Source of the DNA: an uncultured beta proteobacterium | Lineage (GTDB): Bacteria; Pseudomonadota; Gammaproteobacteria; Burkholderiales; Burkholderiaceae_C | NCBI GenBank assembly: GCA_903828665.1 | Contig: CAIKMZ010000084.1 | Location: 50,074-114,073 of the forward strand | Direction: 5' to 3' | DNA length: 64,000 bases | Shown: positions 22,942 through 31,799 of the stretch, in pieces | Position numbering within the stretch: position 1 is the stretch's first letter | Layout: each line of letters opens with the position of its first letter | Notes under the pieces: model-generated | Database searches by the model: none | What the model was told of the DNA's origin: nothing | Seen by the model: the letters and a program-made list of their open reading frames with translations, nothing else | Program-made: the position numbers and the translations under genes

Positions 22942-22969
22942 ACTTTCTCTTGGCGAAGCAAAAGAAAGT
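22942..22969. repeat. Palindromic repeat / hairpin between dciA and mnmD
   Basis: ACTTTCTCTTG and CAAAAGAAAGT form an 11-bp stem (one mismatch) around the loop GCGAAG. I recognise the ACTTTCTTTTGCTTCGCCAAAAGAAAGT theme as a repeat common between genes in Burkholderiales. It lies between two convergent genes and could terminate both. Confidence 0.65.
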
Positions 22970-23018
22970 TACTGCGCTGTCGGGCGCATATCCCGACCTG
23001 GATCAAAAGCAAACATCA

Positions 23019-23735
23019 TCACAACACCGCTTCCAGCCGATGCCGCTTCGGCGGCAGCCCCGCGCGCTTTCGCACCGAAAACCCGAGCTGCTGCAGGCTC
23101 TCGCGCACGCCCAGAGCAACGGTGTAGCTGGCCAGCGTGGTGCCGGCGCGGCAATGGTTCGCCATGGCCTGCAGCGTGGCAAACGACCACATGTCCGGAT
23201 TGAGCGCCGGGCTGAAGCCGTCCAGGTAGACCGCATCGGCCGCGCAATCAATCAGGTTCAGCATCGGCTGCACATCACCGACCGCCAGCGTCAGGCGCAC
23301 GCGGCCCTCGGCAAACTCGAACTGCTGCACGCCGAGCCGCAAGCCCAGCCAAGCGCGCGCCAGTTCCTGCGCCAGCGCTGGCAGTCGCGCCTGCAGTTGC
23401 GCCTCGGCATCGCCCGGCACGCCGGGCGCAAGCACATTGCGCACGATGTCTCCCGCCGCCACGGGATAGGCTTCGACCGATACAAAGTTGAGGCGCTCAC
23501 AGCGCTGCGCGTCAGCCTCCCACGCGGCCCAGGTCGCCAGAAAATTCAGGCCTAGGCCGAAGCCGGTCTCAAGCACGGTGAATTCATGACGAACGCGCCA
23601 GCGAGGCGGCAGACCGCAGGCATTCACAAACACGGTGAGCGCCTGCGCCAGACCGCCCGTGCGCGAGCGGTAGCGGTCATTGAAGCGCGCACTGTGCGGA
23701 CTGCCATCGTCCAGCCATTGCACGAGTTCGGTCAT
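23019..23735 (-). CDS. MnmD-type tRNA wobble-uridine methyltransferase
   Basis: SAM-dependent enzyme that methylates nm5s2U34 to mnm5s2U34 in tRNAs such as Lys, Glu and Gln. It is 238 residues starting at MTELVQWLDDG. The SAM loop is VLETGFGLGLNFLATW and the catalytic Asp motif is YLDGFSPALNPDMWS. It ends naturally after KRHRLEAVL; the C-terminal FAD-dependent MnmC2 oxidase domain found in fused MnmC proteins is absent. The gene is downstream of tRNA-Thr and its terminator. Confidence 0.88.
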   Translation of the reverse strand: MTELVQWLDDGSPHSARFNDRYRSRTGGLAQALTVFVNACGLPPRWRVRHEFTVLETGFGLGLNFLATWAAWEADAQRCERLNFVSVEAYPVAAGDIVRNVLAPGVPGDAEAQLQARLPALAQELARAWLGLRLGVQQFEFAEGRVRLTLAVGDVQPMLNLIDCAADAVYLDGFSPALNPDMWSFATLQAMANHCRAGTTLASYTVALGVRESLQQLGFSVRKRAGLPPKRHRLEAVL

Positions 23736-23777
23736 ATCAGCAGCGCCTCTCATTCAACGCCGAGACAGCAGCCCAAC

Positions 23778-23812
23778 AAAAAACCCGCGCTCCGGTGAAG
23801 AAGGCGGGTTTT
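23778..23812 (-). terminator. Rho-independent terminator of the tRNA-Thr transcript
   Basis: On the minus strand AAAACCCGC and GCGGGTTTT pair around a 15-nt loop and are followed by a run of six T. It lies 32 nt downstream of the tRNA 3' end and before mnmD. Confidence 0.8.
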
Positions 23813-23844
23813 GCAGGAACTTGAAACCATCTCAGACAGTTAAG

Positions 23845-23920
23845 TGGTGCCGATTATCGGATTCGAACTGATGACCTACCGCTTACAAGGCGGTTGCTCT
23901 ACCAACTGAGCTAAATCGGC
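23845..23920 (-). tRNA. tRNA-Thr (anticodon TGT)
   Basis: 76 nt including an encoded CCA. Acceptor GCCGATT pairs perfectly with AATCGGC; the D arm is GCTC...GAGC, the anticodon stem ACCGC/GCGGT encloses loop CTTGTAA, and the T loop is TTCGAAT. The anticodon TGT reads ACA and related Thr codons. It is transcribed leftwards with its own terminator. Confidence 0.97.
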
Positions 23921-23972
23921 GTGCCCTGAATTTTACCGGACTTGCGCGTGCGTTCCCACTGGCCGGGGCCCG

Positions 23973-24434
23973 TTATTTCACGCGCGTCAGCGTGGGTCGC
24001 GGACTGCTGCTGGGCGGGGTCGGTGGCTCTGGGGCGTCCTTGGGCTTGTGGCCTGAATCCACGCTGGTCAGGCCGGCGGTGGCGGTGCCTGTTGCGCCAT
24101 CAGCCGGCTCGACCACGGGCGGGAAGGCCATGCCCTGCCCGTTTTCTCGCGCGTAGATGGCCATGACCTGATTGACCGGCACCATGATCTCGCGCGCCGT
24201 GCCTGCAAAGCGGGCCTTGAACTCGATGAAATCATTGCCAAGCTTGAGCGCGGTCGTGGCGTCGAAACTGATGTTGAGAACAATCTCGCCGTTCTTGACG
24301 TACTCGCGCGGCACCTGCACCCGATCCGTCACCGCGACCGCGACGTAGGGCGTGAACCCGTTGTCCGTGCACCACTCGTACAGGGCGCGGATCAGGTACG
24401 GGCGGGTCGAAGTGGCTTCGGGCGATTCAAGCAT
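23973..24434 (-). CDS. sspB: SspB ClpXP specificity-enhancing factor
   Basis: Adaptor that binds ssrA-tagged and other substrates and delivers them to ClpXP. It is 153 residues: a conserved substrate-binding domain (about 10-110, with STRPYLIRALYEWC), a flexible Pro/Ser-rich linker, and a C-terminal ClpX-docking tail ending TLTRVK. It lies 18 nt after sspA. Confidence 0.96.
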   Translation of the reverse strand: MLESPEATSTRPYLIRALYEWCTDNGFTPYVAVAVTDRVQVPREYVKNGEIVLNISFDATTALKLGNDFIEFKARFAGTAREIMVPVNQVMAIYARENGQGMAFPPVVEPADGATGTATAGLTSVDSGHKPKDAPEPPTPPSSSPRPTLTRVK

Positions 24435-24452
24435 CGGTCGTCGTTGCGCAGC

Positions 24453-25064
24453 TTACTTGCGCATCACCTTTTCGGAGGGCGTCAGCGCTTCGATGTAGGC
24501 CGGGCGCGAAAAAATGCGCTCGGCGTATTTCAGCAACGGCGCCGCATTCTTGCTCAGGTCGATGCCGTAATAGTCGAGACGCCAGAGCAGCGGGGCAATG
24601 GCGACATCGAGCATCGAGAAGCCGTCGCCGAGCATGTACTTGTTCTTCAGGAACACCGGCGCGAGTTGCGTCAGGCGATCGCGAATGTGGGCGCGGGCCT
24701 TTTCCAGCACTTTTTCGTTGCTCTTGGCGGCGCGGGACTCCAGCGTCGAAACGTGCACGAAGAGTTCCTTCTCGAAATTGAGCAGGAACAGGCGCACGCG
24801 CGCGCGATCGACCGGATCGCCGGGCATCAACTGCGGATGCGGGAAGCGCTCGTCGATGTACTCGTTGATGATGTTCGACTCGTACAGGATCAGGTCGCGC
24901 TCGACCAGGATCGGCACCTGGCCGTAAGGGTTCATCACGCTGATGTCTTCGGGCTTGTTGTAGAGATCGACATCGCGGATCTCGAAGTCCATGCCTTTTT
25001 CGAACAGGACAAAACGGCAACGGTGGGAAAATGGGCAGGTAGTACCTGAATACAACACCATCAT
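24453..25064 (-). CDS. sspA: SspA stringent starvation protein A
   Basis: RNA polymerase-associated regulator of stationary-phase and acid-stress genes with a glutathione S-transferase fold. It is 203 residues with a thioredoxin-like N-domain (VLYSGTTCPFSHRCRF) and an all-helical C-domain. AGGAG precedes the ATG pair. A strong hairpin separates it from petC, so it may be transcribed partly by read-through from the bc1 operon and partly on its own. Confidence 0.95.
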   Translation of the reverse strand: MMVLYSGTTCPFSHRCRFVLFEKGMDFEIRDVDLYNKPEDISVMNPYGQVPILVERDLILYESNIINEYIDERFPHPQLMPGDPVDRARVRLFLLNFEKELFVHVSTLESRAAKSNEKVLEKARAHIRDRLTQLAPVFLKNKYMLGDGFSMLDVAIAPLLWRLDYYGIDLSKNAAPLLKYAERIFSRPAYIEALTPSEKVMRK

Positions 25065-25076
25065 GATGGGGGCTCC

Positions 25077-25116
25077 TAAAAATTAAAGAGTGGGCTGCGC
25101 GACGCAAGCCCACTCT
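25077..25116 (-). terminator. Terminator or attenuator between petC and sspA
   Basis: On the minus strand AGAGTGGGCT and AGCCCACTCT form a perfect 10-bp stem with a 10-nt loop, followed by TTAATTTTT. It ends the petABC message, with possible partial read-through into sspA; the sspA ribosome-binding site begins only a few bases later. Confidence 0.75.
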
Positions 25117-25166
25117 GCGGAACTCAAGCCGCGCCCGCAGGCGCGAAACCGGAGCAGTTTAAAGTC

Positions 25167-25940
25167 TTACTTGACATCCTTCCAGTAAGCGGCATTGAGC
25201 CGCCAAGTGCAGAAAGTCAGCACGCCCAGAAACAGCAGAACCCAGACACCGATGCGCACACGCTTGTTCTGGGCCGGCTCGCCCATCCACTGCAGGTAAC
25301 CAACCAGGTCGCCAATCGCTTCGTCGTATTGCGTGGCCGTCATGCTGCCCGGTGTCTCCTGCGTCCAGCCCTTGAGCACGTGCACAGCGGCACCGTGTTC
25401 CTGGACCTCTTCGAAGACCGGCCGGCGCACGCCCTGCAGTTGCCACAGCACATGCGGCATCGCCACGTTCGGGAACACCAGATTGTTCCAGCCGCTGGGC
25501 TTGGTCTCGTCGCGGTAGAAGGTGCGCAGGTAGGTGTACAGATAATCGGCGCCCGTGCCATTGGCGCCGGCGCGCGAGCGCACCAGCACGGTCAGGTCGG
25601 GCGGATTGACGCCGAACCAGGCCTTGGCCTGCTGCGGGTCGATCGCGGACTTCATGGTGTCGCCCAACTTGCCGTTGGTCACGAGCAGGTTGTCCTTGAC
25701 CTGCTCCTGCGTCAGGCCGATGTCCTGCAGGCGATTGAAGCGCATGAAGGCGGCCGAGTGGCAGTTGAGGCAGTAGTTGACAAACAGCTTCGCGCCATTT
25801 TGCAGCGCTGCCATGTCGTTGGTCTTGTTGGGCGCCTTGTCCCAGGCCGGTCCGCCGGTGTTGGCCTGCGCACCCAGAGTCAAGCCAAAGGCCAGCGCCA
25901 GGCCGACGATGATTTTGTTGGTGAAACCCATGGTTTTCAT
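25167..25940 (-). CDS. petC: Cytochrome c1 of the bc1 complex
   Basis: Membrane-anchored c-type cytochrome that takes electrons from the Rieske centre. It is 257 residues from MKTMGFTNK: a signal peptide ending near AQA, haem-binding motif CLNCH, a distal Met-containing region (NVAMPHVLW), and a C-terminal transmembrane anchor (IGVWVLLFLGVLTF). The longer track form adds an unsupported N-terminus. Haem attachment depends on the ccm system found at 47-54 kb. Confidence 0.96.
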   Translation of the reverse strand: MKTMGFTNKIIVGLALAFGLTLGAQANTGGPAWDKAPNKTNDMAALQNGAKLFVNYCLNCHSAAFMRFNRLQDIGLTQEQVKDNLLVTNGKLGDTMKSAIDPQQAKAWFGVNPPDLTVLVRSRAGANGTGADYLYTYLRTFYRDETKPSGWNNLVFPNVAMPHVLWQLQGVRRPVFEEVQEHGAAVHVLKGWTQETPGSMTATQYDEAIGDLVGYLQWMGEPAQNKRVRIGVWVLLFLGVLTFCTWRLNAAYWKDVK

Positions 25941-25954
25941 GATGTGTTGTCCGT

Positions 25955-27355
25955 TCAATGCGCCGCGAACACGACACGATCGGGCACCGGCTTGGACGTT
26001 CCGATACGACTCCACCACGGCATCAGAATGAAGAAGCCGAAGTAGAACAGGGTTCCCAACTGGGCCACGCGCCCGCCGATCGCCGAAGGCGGCTGCGTGC
26101 CGAGGTAACCGAGCACCAAGAAGTTGATGACGAAAACCGCGTACAGGTACTTGTGCCAGTCGGGCCGGTAGCGGATCGACTTGACCGCGCTGTTGTCCAG
26201 CCAGGGCAGAAAGAACAGGGTCACCACGCCACCGCCCATCGCCACCACACCCCAGAACTTGGCATCAATGGCCAGCATCATGGCCGCCACCGCGAGCGCC
26301 CCGATGGCGATCACGCCCTTGAACACCACCGGCATTCTGATCTTCAGCACGGCAACCGCCGCACCGCCCAGCACGCAGGCGATCAGCACGTACATCATCT
26401 CGCTGGTGACGGCGCGCAGCAGGGAGTAGAACGGCGTGAAGTACCAGACCGGCGCGATGTGCAGCGGCGTCTGGAACGGGTTGGCCGGAATGAAGTTGTT
26501 GTACTCGAGGAAATAGCCGCCCATTTCCGGCGCGAAGAAGATGATCGCGCAGAACACCATCAGGAAGGCGCTGACGGCGAAGATGTCGTGCACCGTGTAG
26601 TAAGGATGGAACGGGATGCCGTCGATCGGAATGCCGTCTGCGCCCTTGTTGGCCTTGATCTCGATGCCGTCGGGGTTGAGCGAGCCGACTTCATGCAGCG
26701 CAATGATGTGCGCCACGACCAGGCCGACCAGCACCAGCGGCACGGCGATGACGTGGAAGCTGAAGAAGCGGTTCAGCGTGGCGTCGCCCACCACGAAATC
26801 TCCGCGGATCAGCAGCGCCAGATCGGGGCCGATGAAGGGAACGGCGGAAAACAGGTTCACGATCACCTGCGCGCCCCAATAGGACATCTGGCCCCAGGGC
26901 AGCAGATAGCCCATGAAGGCTTCGGCCATCAGGGCCAGGAAGATCGCGCAGCCGAAGATCCAGACCAGTTCGCGCGGCTTGCGGTAGCTGCCGTACAGGA
27001 GGCCGCGGAACATGTGCAGATAAACCACCGCAAAGAAGGCCGACGCGCCGGTGGAGTGCATGTAGCGGATCAGCCAGCCCCAGGGCACGTCGCGCATGAT
27101 GTACTCGACCGAGCCAAAGGCCAGTGCCGCCTCGGGCTTGTAGTGCATCACGAGGAAGATGCCGGTGACCAGTTGAATCACCAGCACCAGCAGCGAGAGC
27201 ACGCCGAAGATGTACCAAAAGTTGAAATTCTTGGCGACGTAATACTCGCTCATGTGGTCGCGAAACAGCTTGGACAGCGGGAAACGGTTGTCAACCCAGT
27301 TGAGCAACTTGGCGCCGGCGGCGGCGTTCGGGGAAATTTCGTGGAATTCAGCCAT
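25955..27355 (-). CDS. petB: Cytochrome b of the bc1 complex
   Basis: Polytopic subunit with two b haems and the Qo/Qi quinone sites. It is 466 residues from MAEFHEISPN; the track version has a spurious 47-residue extension. Features include paired histidines in the second and fourth helices (RYMHSTGAS..., RFFSFHVIAVP) and the Qo motif, here as PVWYFTPFYSLLR. It has the long form with the extra C-terminal helices. It lies 11 nt after petA. Confidence 0.96.
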   Translation of the reverse strand: MAEFHEISPNAAAGAKLLNWVDNRFPLSKLFRDHMSEYYVAKNFNFWYIFGVLSLLVLVIQLVTGIFLVMHYKPEAALAFGSVEYIMRDVPWGWLIRYMHSTGASAFFAVVYLHMFRGLLYGSYRKPRELVWIFGCAIFLALMAEAFMGYLLPWGQMSYWGAQVIVNLFSAVPFIGPDLALLIRGDFVVGDATLNRFFSFHVIAVPLVLVGLVVAHIIALHEVGSLNPDGIEIKANKGADGIPIDGIPFHPYYTVHDIFAVSAFLMVFCAIIFFAPEMGGYFLEYNNFIPANPFQTPLHIAPVWYFTPFYSLLRAVTSEMMYVLIACVLGGAAVAVLKIRMPVVFKGVIAIGALAVAAMMLAIDAKFWGVVAMGGGVVTLFFLPWLDNSAVKSIRYRPDWHKYLYAVFVINFLVLGYLGTQPPSAIGGRVAQLGTLFYFGFFILMPWWSRIGTSKPVPDRVVFAAH

Positions 27356-27366
27356 GCTAGTGGTCC

Positions 27367-27981
27367 TCAGGCCTTCTGATCGTCGCCGATGAGCAACTTG
27401 GTATCGGAGAGATACATGTGAGCCGGGACCTGAAGATTGTCCGGTGCGGGTTTGTTCTTGAAGACGCGTCCGGCCAGATCGAAGGTGGAGCCGTGGCACG
27501 GGCAGAAGAAGCCGCCCTGCCAGTCATCCGGCAACGAGGGCTGCGGGCCGGGCGTGAACTTGTCCGATGGCGAGCAGCCCAAATGGGTGCAAATGCCGAC
27601 CACCACCAGGTATTCGGGCTTGATCGAACGGCTGGCGTTGCGCGCATAGGCCGGTGCCTGCTCGTCAGGCTTGCGCTCCGACTTGGGATCGGCCACCTGT
27701 CCATCGAGCTTGGCCAGGGCGGCGAGCTGTTCCGGCGTGCGGCGCACGATCCAGACCGGCTTGCCGCGCCATTCGACCGTCATCTTTTCGCCCGGCTTGA
27801 GCGCGGAAATGTCGGCTTCGACCGGCGCGCCGGCGGCTTTGGCCTTTTCAGAAGGCTGGAAACTGCTGACGAAAGGTACTGCGGCAGCAATGCCGCCAGC
27901 AGCACCGACGCAACTGGATGCGATCAGCCAGGTCCGCTTGCTGGTGTCGATCTGGCCGTGGTCGGCAAGTGTCTCAGTCAT
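27367..27981 (-). CDS. petA: Rieske iron-sulfur subunit of the bc1 complex
   Basis: Carries the [2Fe-2S] cluster that oxidises ubiquinol. It is 204 residues from MTETLADHGQ. An N-terminal Tat-like anchor (KRTWLIASSCVGAAGG, with a single Arg instead of the canonical twin-Arg pair) is followed by the cluster motifs CTHLGC and CPCHGS. It is the first gene of petABC. Confidence 0.96.
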   Translation of the reverse strand: MTETLADHGQIDTSKRTWLIASSCVGAAGGIAAAVPFVSSFQPSEKAKAAGAPVEADISALKPGEKMTVEWRGKPVWIVRRTPEQLAALAKLDGQVADPKSERKPDEQAPAYARNASRSIKPEYLVVVGICTHLGCSPSDKFTPGPQPSLPDDWQGGFFCPCHGSTFDLAGRVFKNKPAPDNLQVPAHMYLSDTKLLIGDDQKA

Positions 27982-28031
27982 GGGAATTCTCAATGAAAAA
28001 CATCGCAACGGGGGGTAAGCTAGGATCGGCG

Positions 28032-28037
28032 ATTGTA
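28032..28037 (-). promoter_or_regulatory. Candidate -10 box for petABC
   Basis: TACAAT on the minus strand, 51 nt upstream of the petA ATG, in the divergent region shared with mscL. No good -35 box is visible at 16-18 nt, so the support is weak. Confidence 0.3.
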
Positions 28038-28141
28038 GCTGAGGCTCCAGAAATCAGCAGGGCGGCGCCACGCGGCGCTTGCGCAAGCGCCGGCATCTGG
28101 TCAATACTTCAACCCTTTTTGTTCGGACAGGAGTTTTCAAC

Positions 28142-28579
28142 ATGACAATCGCACAAGAGTTCAAGGAGTTTGCCGTCAAGGGCAATGTGATGGACCTGGC
28201 CGTCGGCGTCATCATTGGCGGGGCTTTCGGCAAGATCGTCGAGTCCGTGGTCGGCGACCTGATCATGCCGCTGGTATCGGCCATTGTCGGCAAGATTGAT
28301 TTCTCCAACCTCTTCATCGTGCTCGGAACACCCCCGGCCGGCAGCGCCATGACGCTCGATGCCTTGAAGAAGGCCGGCATTCCGGTCTTCGCCTACGGCA
28401 ACTTCATCACGGTGGCGGTCAATTTTGCGATCCTGGCCTTCATCATCTTCATGATGGTCAAGCAGATCAACCGCATGAAGAAGGAAGCCCCGCCCGCACC
28501 GGCCGTGCCGGCTGCGCCTGCTGCACCGGCCGAAGACGTGCTGCTGCTGCGCGAGATCCGCGACAGCCTCAAGAAATAG
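28142..28579 (+). CDS. mscL: MscL large-conductance mechanosensitive channel
   Basis: Pentameric pressure-relief channel of the inner membrane. It is 145 residues from [15 protein letters not shown] with AGGAG upstream. TM1 contains the constriction sequence [16 protein letters not shown]2 is [16 protein letters not shown], and the C-terminal helix [10 protein letters not shown] follows an Ala/Pro-rich linker. Its 3' end overlaps the convergent pdxA gene by 11 bp. Confidence 0.97.
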   Translation: MTIAQEFKEFAVKGNVMDLAVGVIIGGAFGKIVESVVGDLIMPLVSAIVGKIDFSNLFIVLGTPPAGSAMTLDALKKAGIPVFAYGNFITVAVNFAILAFIIFMMVKQINRMKKEAPPAPAVPAAPAAPAEDVLLLREIRDSLKK

Positions 28580-29621
28580 ACTGCTGCGCGCAGAGCTGGC
28601 GCGCCACGCGGATCGCGGCAATTAGGCTGGCCGCATCGGCCTGGCCGGTGCCGGCAATGTCGAAGGCCGTGCCGTGATCGGGGCTGGTGCGCACCAGCGG
28701 CAGGCCCAGCGTCACGTTGACGCCGGTCTCGACACCCAAGTACTTCACCGGGATCAATCCCTGGTCGTGGTACATCGCCAGCACCACGTCGAACTCACCG
28801 GGCTGCGTGCCCTTGGCACGCGCCCGCATGAACACGGTGTCCGGCGCAAAAGGGCCGCTCGCCAGCACGCCCCGTGTACACGCGGCCGCAATCGCCGGCA
28901 CAATGATGTCGATCTCCTCGCGCCCGAACAGACCACCCTCGCCGGCATGAGGGTTGATACCGGCCACCGCAATCTTCGGCGCGCGCCCCAAGATGGCGCT
29001 CAAGGACTCGTGCGCGATGACCAGGGTCTGCAGCACCTGATCAAAGGTCACGGCTTCGATCGCGTCGCGCAGCGCGACATGGATGCTGACCAGCACCACG
29101 CGCAGTTCGTCATTGGCCAGCATCATGCGCACCGGCATCTGCGAGAGCGGCTTGCCGGTGTGGGCTGCGGCGAGGGACTGCAGCATTTCGGTGTGACCGG
29201 GGAAGTCGGCGTACGGCGCACCGGACAGGGCCAGCGCCTCCTTGTGCAAGGGCGCCGTCACGAGCGCCGCAACCTCCCGGCGCAGCGCCGCCTGCGCCGC
29301 CCAGACCACGCAGTCGCCAGCGAGCCGGCCGGCCTCGGCGCTCAGCCGCCCGGGCGGCAATGGCTGCGACAGGCGGCCGACCTGCAGCAACGGCAGACAG
29401 CGTGGCGGCATGTTCAGCGCCTGGGCCTCTGTGTCGATCAGGGCCACCGGCAACGCGATGCCACCGGCGCCAATCCATTGCGCGGCGCGGCGCAGCGTCG
29501 CCAGGTCACCCACCACAAAGCAGCCGCTTGTGAGTTCCGGCGCATCGCGAAAGGCCTTGACGATGATTTCCGGGCCGATCCCGGCGGCGTCTCCCATGGT
29601 GATGGCAATTGGTTTATTCAT
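28569..29621 (-). CDS. pdxA: 4-hydroxythreonine-4-phosphate dehydrogenase
   Basis: NAD-dependent enzyme of the DXP-dependent pyridoxal phosphate pathway. It is 350 residues from [19 protein letters not shown], the canonical N-terminus; the track's longer start is not supported. Metal-site histidines are in [22 protein letters not shown] and [11 protein letters not shown]. It follows the NIF3 gene by 2 nt. Confidence 0.96.
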   Translation of the reverse strand: MNKPIAITMGDAAGIGPEIIVKAFRDAPELTSGCFVVGDLATLRRAAQWIGAGGIALPVALIDTEAQALNMPPRCLPLLQVGRLSQPLPPGRLSAEAGRLAGDCVVWAAQAALRREVAALVTAPLHKEALALSGAPYADFPGHTEMLQSLAAAHTGKPLSQMPVRMMLANDELRVVLVSIHVALRDAIEAVTFDQVLQTLVIAHESLSAILGRAPKIAVAGINPHAGEGGLFGREEIDIIVPAIAAACTRGVLASGPFAPDTVFMRARAKGTQPGEFDVVLAMYHDQGLIPVKYLGVETGVNVTLGLPLVRTSPDHGTAFDIAGTGQADAASLIAAIRVARQLCAQQSIS

Positions 29622-29623
29622 GC

Positions 29624-30382
29624 TCAGGCCGGGTTCTCGATGTCGATGAATTCGTGCGCCAGTCCGAGTTGCGCCGCCACGTGCGCGGCGACGGCCGGCG
29701 CGCCATAGCGCTCGCTGGCGTGGTGGCCGCAGGCCAGGAACGCCACACCGCATTCGCGCGCGTAATGCGCCTGCGGCTCGGAAATTTCACCCGTGATGTA
29801 GGCATCGGCGCCGGCGGCGATCGCGGCTTCGAAATAAGCCTGCGCGCCACCGCTGCACCAGGCGATGGTGCGGATCGGGCGCGGCGCCGCTTCGACCAGC
29901 GTGACGCTGCGGCCGAGCCGGGCGGCCACATGCTCGCGCAGGGCCTGCGCCGTGCCGAAGGCCAGGCCGGCCTGCGGCTTGCCGAGAAAACCCAGATCCT
30001 GCTCGCCAAAGCGCGACTGCCCCTGCAAGCCAAGCTTAAGCCCCAGTTGCGCGTTGTTGCCGAGCTCCGGGTGCGCGTCCAGCGGCAGATGGTAGGCAAT
30101 GAGGTTGATGTTGTGCGCGAGCAGCAGGGCCAGTCGCTGTTTCATCCAGCCGGTGACACAGCCATCCTGGCCGCGCCAGAACAGACCGTGGTGCACGAAG
30201 ATCGTGTCCGCCCGCGCAGCGATGGCGGCCTCGATCAGGGCGCGGCTCGCGGTCACGCCGGAAACGATTCTGGAGACGGCCGCGCGACCCTCGACCTGCA
30301 GGCCGTTCGGTCCGTAATCACGGAATCGTTCGGGTTGCAGCAGGGCATCGAAGGTCTGCAAAAGCTCGGTGCGATCAATCAT
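29624..30382 (-). CDS. NIF3/YbgI-family dinuclear metal-binding protein
   Basis: 252 residues from MIDRTELLQTFDALL. The metal ligands VHHGLFW, AYHLPLDAH and CGHHASE are all present. Family members form hexameric rings; a GTP cyclohydrolase I type 2 label is common in databases but poorly supported. Divergent from the HtrA-type protease across 150 bp. Confidence 0.88.
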   Translation of the reverse strand: MIDRTELLQTFDALLQPERFRDYGPNGLQVEGRAAVSRIVSGVTASRALIEAAIAARADTIFVHHGLFWRGQDGCVTGWMKQRLALLLAHNINLIAYHLPLDAHPELGNNAQLGLKLGLQGQSRFGEQDLGFLGKPQAGLAFGTAQALREHVAARLGRSVTLVEAAPRPIRTIAWCSGGAQAYFEAAIAAGADAYITGEISEPQAHYARECGVAFLACGHHASERYGAPAVAAHVAAQLGLAHEFIDIENPA

Positions 30383-30532
30383 GGCGGCGGTGAATGGGGG
30401 GACGCGTTCATCAAGGGCGGTATGCCGTGCCCGATTGTCGGCCAATTCCGCGCCGCGGCGCGCAAGCAGACCGGGCGGCGCCTACAATTTGGGCACCGGC
30501 TGCTTGGCCGCTGTGTCGATATGGCGTTCGCA

Positions 30533-31681
30533 ATGAAACGTTTCTGGTTGTTGTTCTCGCAAACGGTCACCATCCTGCTGGCGGCCTGTTTCGTCGTCGG
30601 CACGCTCAAGCCCGACTGGCTCGCAAACCGGGGCGCGCGCAGCGGCACAGTGGCCTTGCTGGAGGCGCCGGCCGGCAGCAACAGCGGCGGCGCCGCGCCA
30701 CCCGGCAGTTTCCGTCTGGCGGCGCAGAAGGCATCGGCAGCGGTGGTCAGCATCAACACCAGCAAGGCCGCCAAGAACCGGCCGCGCAGCAACGACCCCT
30801 GGTTCAACTTCTTCTTCGGCGAGCAGGGAAACGAGCCGCAGATCGGCCTGGGCAGCGGCGTGATCGTCAGCGCGAGCGGCTACATCCTGACCAACAACCA
30901 CGTGGTCGAGAACGCCGACGAGATCGAGGTCAGCCTCAACGACAGCCGGCATGCGCGCGCCAAGGTCATCGGCACGGATCCCGATTCCGACCTCGCAGTG
31001 CTCAAGATCGAGCTCGACCGGCTGCCCGTCATCGTGCTGGGCAACTCCGATTCGCTGCAGGTGGGCGATCAGGTGCTGGCCATCGGCAACCCGTTCGGCG
31101 TCGGCCAGACGGTCACCAGCGGCATCGTCAGCGCGCTCGGGCGCAACCAGCTCGGCATCAACACCTTCGAGAACTTCATCCAGACCGACGCCGCCATCAA
31201 TCCCGGCAATTCCGGTGGCGCCCTGGTCGACACCAGCGGCAACCTGATGGGCATCAACACCGCCATCTACTCGCGCTCCGGCGGCAGCATGGGCATCGGC
31301 TTTGCCATTCCGGTGGCCACGGCCAAGCTCGTGATGGAGGGCATCGTGAAGGACGGCCAGGTCACGCGCGGCTGGATCGGCGTCGAACCGAGCGACCTGT
31401 CGCCCGAACTGGCCGAAACCTTCGGCATCAAGGCGGATGCGGGGGTCATCATCACCGGCGTCATGCAGAACGGTCCGGCGGCCAAGGCGGGCATCCGCCC
31501 GGGTGATGTCATCGTGCAGGTCGCGGACAAGCCGGTCAACAGCGTGTCCGAACTGCTGTCCGGTGTTGCGGCGCTCAAACCGGGCAAGACGGCGCGCTTT
31601 GGCCTGTTGCGCCGCGAGCAGAAGATCGAGCTCGACGTCGTCCCCGGCGTTCGACCCAAACCACGCCAGCCCGCGCAGTAG
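30533..31681 (+). CDS. HtrA/Deg-type periplasmic serine protease, single PDZ
   Basis: Envelope quality-control protease anchored by an N-terminal hydrophobic segment (LLFSQTVTILLAACFVV). The catalytic triad is His123 (TNNHVVENA), Asp153 (DSDLAVLKI) and Ser227 (NPGNSGGAL). One PDZ domain (about residues 285-370) follows, so it has the DegS/HhoB-like layout rather than two-PDZ DegP. It is 382 residues from MKRFW; MAFAMKRFW four codons upstream is an alternative start. The track ORF's first 300 codons are antisense to the NIF3 gene. Confidence 0.92.
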   Translation: MKRFWLLFSQTVTILLAACFVVGTLKPDWLANRGARSGTVALLEAPAGSNSGGAAPPGSFRLAAQKASAAVVSINTSKAAKNRPRSNDPWFNFFFGEQGNEPQIGLGSGVIVSASGYILTNNHVVENADEIEVSLNDSRHARAKVIGTDPDSDLAVLKIELDRLPVIVLGNSDSLQVGDQVLAIGNPFGVGQTVTSGIVSALGRNQLGINTFENFIQTDAAINPGNSGGALVDTSGNLMGINTAIYSRSGGSMGIGFAIPVATAKLVMEGIVKDGQVTRGWIGVEPSDLSPELAETFGIKADAGVIITGVMQNGPAAKAGIRPGDVIVQVADKPVNSVSELLSGVAALKPGKTARFGLLRREQKIELDVVPGVRPKPRQPAQ

Positions 31682-31703
31682 ACCGCTGCGGCGCGCCAAA
31701 GGC

Positions 31704-31730
31704 CTTGAAATACGGGGCTTCGCCCATAAT
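31704..31730 (+). promoter_or_regulatory. Sigma-32 (heat-shock) promoter of htpG
   Basis: CTTGAAA at 31704-31710 and gCCCATAAT at 31722-31730, separated by 11 nt, match the RpoH consensus CTTGAAA-N11-16-CCCCATnT except for one base. It is located 70 nt before the htpG ATG, a classic heat-shock gene. Confidence 0.75.
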
Positions 31731-31799
31731 TACCGGTTTGCCGCGCCCGCTGCGCGGCTTGCTGACATCGATTCCATCTGTTAGACCTTAAAACCCAAA

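Noticed and set aside
25159-25977. 272-aa minus ORF at petC
   Set aside because: Alternative frame of petC without the CxxCH motif or a membrane anchor.
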